A DNA stretch of 7,265 bases. It comes from Tannerella sp. (GTDB lineage: Bacteria > Bacteroidota > Bacteroidia > Bacteroidales > Tannerellaceae). The DNA lies in contig JAITBC010000130.1 in the NCBI GenBank assembly GCA_031283785.1, positions 1 through 7,265 on the forward strand, read 5' to 3'. Below are positions 6,807-7,265 of this stretch, piece by piece. The translations under genes and the position numbers were made by a program. The notes beneath the pieces are model-generated. The model was not told the origin of the DNA, did not search any database, and was given only the letters and a program-made list of their open reading frames with translations. How positions within the stretch are numbered: position 1 is the first letter of the stretch; each line of letters begins with the position of its first letter.

Positions 6807-7036
6807 TTCCCGCCACGATGTTTCAGCATCCGGTCGCCTGCAACGGAAAAGGCCAGCGCTACGATCAGAAGCCATTTAGTCCGGTTCGCTTCCTTCATCG
6901 ACAGAAGGCCGACAAGCAGGGCGCATGTGACGGGCACGCCTGCATGTAGTACGTAGCTGTATCGCGTCAGAGCAAGCACGGCGCACGTGAGAGGAATAAG
7001 TGACAGTCCTGCCGGCTGATAATTAAAATTTTTCAT
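6806..7036 (-). pseudogene. 5' fragment of a YhhN-family (lysoplasmalogenase-like) membrane protein, truncated
   Basis: On the minus strand an ATG at 7034-7036 opens MKNFNYQPAGLSLIPL. The frame extends upstream to an ATG at 7165, but those 43 residues show no family resemblance and the internal start gives a normal membrane-protein N-terminus. Hydrophobic segments lie at about 11-24, 28-46 and 54-67. The last contains F-S-V-A-G-D (63-68), the conserved motif of the YhhN/TMEM86 family, whose characterised members hydrolyse the vinyl-ether bond of lysoplasmalogens. Sequence with family character continues to RGGN (74-77) and then a stop appears at 6797-6799. Family members have about 210-230 residues, so roughly two thirds is missing. 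The loss point coincides with that of the amidohydrolase fragment on the other strand. I see no strong promoter; an AT-rich run at 7044-7072 is a candidate region. Confidence 0.6.
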
Positions 7037-7161
7037 ATGAAACTGTTTTTTTGTAAATTTTATAAATATTTGACCGAGCATCCAATTCGTCCGCCGTCCG
7101 GATTTCCCGAAACAAAGGCAAACGAAAACGATGTGCAAACTGTTCGGTTGTAGGTTCGGCA

Positions 7162-7265
7162 TCATACCTGTTTGAAGCAGAACACAGCGGAGTTTTGCAT
7201 GGTCTTACGAATGAGTTTGCTGTTAAGTTGAAGGAGACGACCTCCTATGAGCAGCTGCAACAATT
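7162..7265 (-). CDS. Possible C-terminal end of an unidentified gene, partial
   Basis: On the minus strand a frame enters from the right edge and runs 33 codons to a TGA at 7162-7164, including LLIGGRLLQLNSKLIRKTMQ and ending FCFKQV. Codon choice looks ordinary for Bacteroidales, and the gene would lie 126 bases upstream of the YhhN-like start in the same direction. However, the exact antisense frame on the plus strand is also open from about 7060 to the edge and also looks protein-like (FEAEHSGVLHGLTNEF), so the strand cannot be settled here. The short hydrophobic and basic tail could belong to a transposase, but I do not recognise a family. Confidence 0.3.
   Translation of the reverse strand, partial: LLQLLIGGRLLQLNSKLIRKTMQNSAVFCFKQV

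Noticed and set aside
6807..6956. Continuation of the amidohydrolase frame as a genuine 104-residue protein
   Set aside because: After the HxH motif the residues are the antisense of the YhhN-like gene, with no hydrolase motif.

Overview
The window looks like Bacteroidales (Bacteroidota) chromosomal DNA. Promoters of the Bacteroidota type (TAnnTTTG at -7) sit ahead of the main genes, translation starts follow A-rich leaders rather than strong Shine-Dalgarno sites, and the protein families are typical of the phylum: a TamB-like assembly protein, a macroglobulin-like/TonB-plug surface protein and a DUF5009 membrane acyltransferase-like protein. The left part is moderately AT-rich, and from about 5290 to 6990 the DNA is visibly richer in GC.

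Layout. (1) 1-1867, minus strand: the N-terminal 622 codons of a TamB-like envelope assembly protein that leaves the window on the left. It has no ATG, GTG or TTG at its expected start; an ATC stands there. (2) 1883-2229: a divergent intergenic region with a good plus-strand promoter. (3) 2230-4869, plus: an 879-residue secreted protein joining an MG2-like N-terminal half to a TonB-receptor plug domain without a beta-barrel. (4) 4870-5513: no intact gene. It holds the C-terminal remnant of a minus-strand protein (4945-5133), a plus-strand promoter (5190-5197) and a frameshifted remnant of a plus-strand gene that ends like a PA14 domain (5287-5476). (5) 5514-6629, plus: an intact DUF5009/HGSNAT-like membrane protein. 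(6) 6642 to about 6805, plus: the 5' end of a Tat/lipoprotein-type amidohydrolase, cut off just after its metal-binding HxH motif. (7) About 6806-7036, minus: the 5' end of a YhhN-family (lysoplasmalogenase-like) membrane protein, cut off at the same point. (8) 7162-7265: a possible gene end leaving the window on the right.

How they fit together. The promoter at 5190, the PA14 remnant, the DUF5009 gene and the amidohydrolase start look like one transcription unit, plausibly for handling amino-sugar-containing or other glycans outside the cytoplasm; that role is inferred from family membership only. The unit has been damaged twice: its first gene is a remnant and its third is broken at a junction where two genes' 5' halves meet tail to tail. 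That junction implies an inversion or other rearrangement, or a chimeric assembly. I see no rRNA, tRNA, CRISPR array or complete insertion sequence, and no clear new defence or mobile system. The main points of interest are the rearrangement junction, the missing TamB start codon and the two gene remnants.
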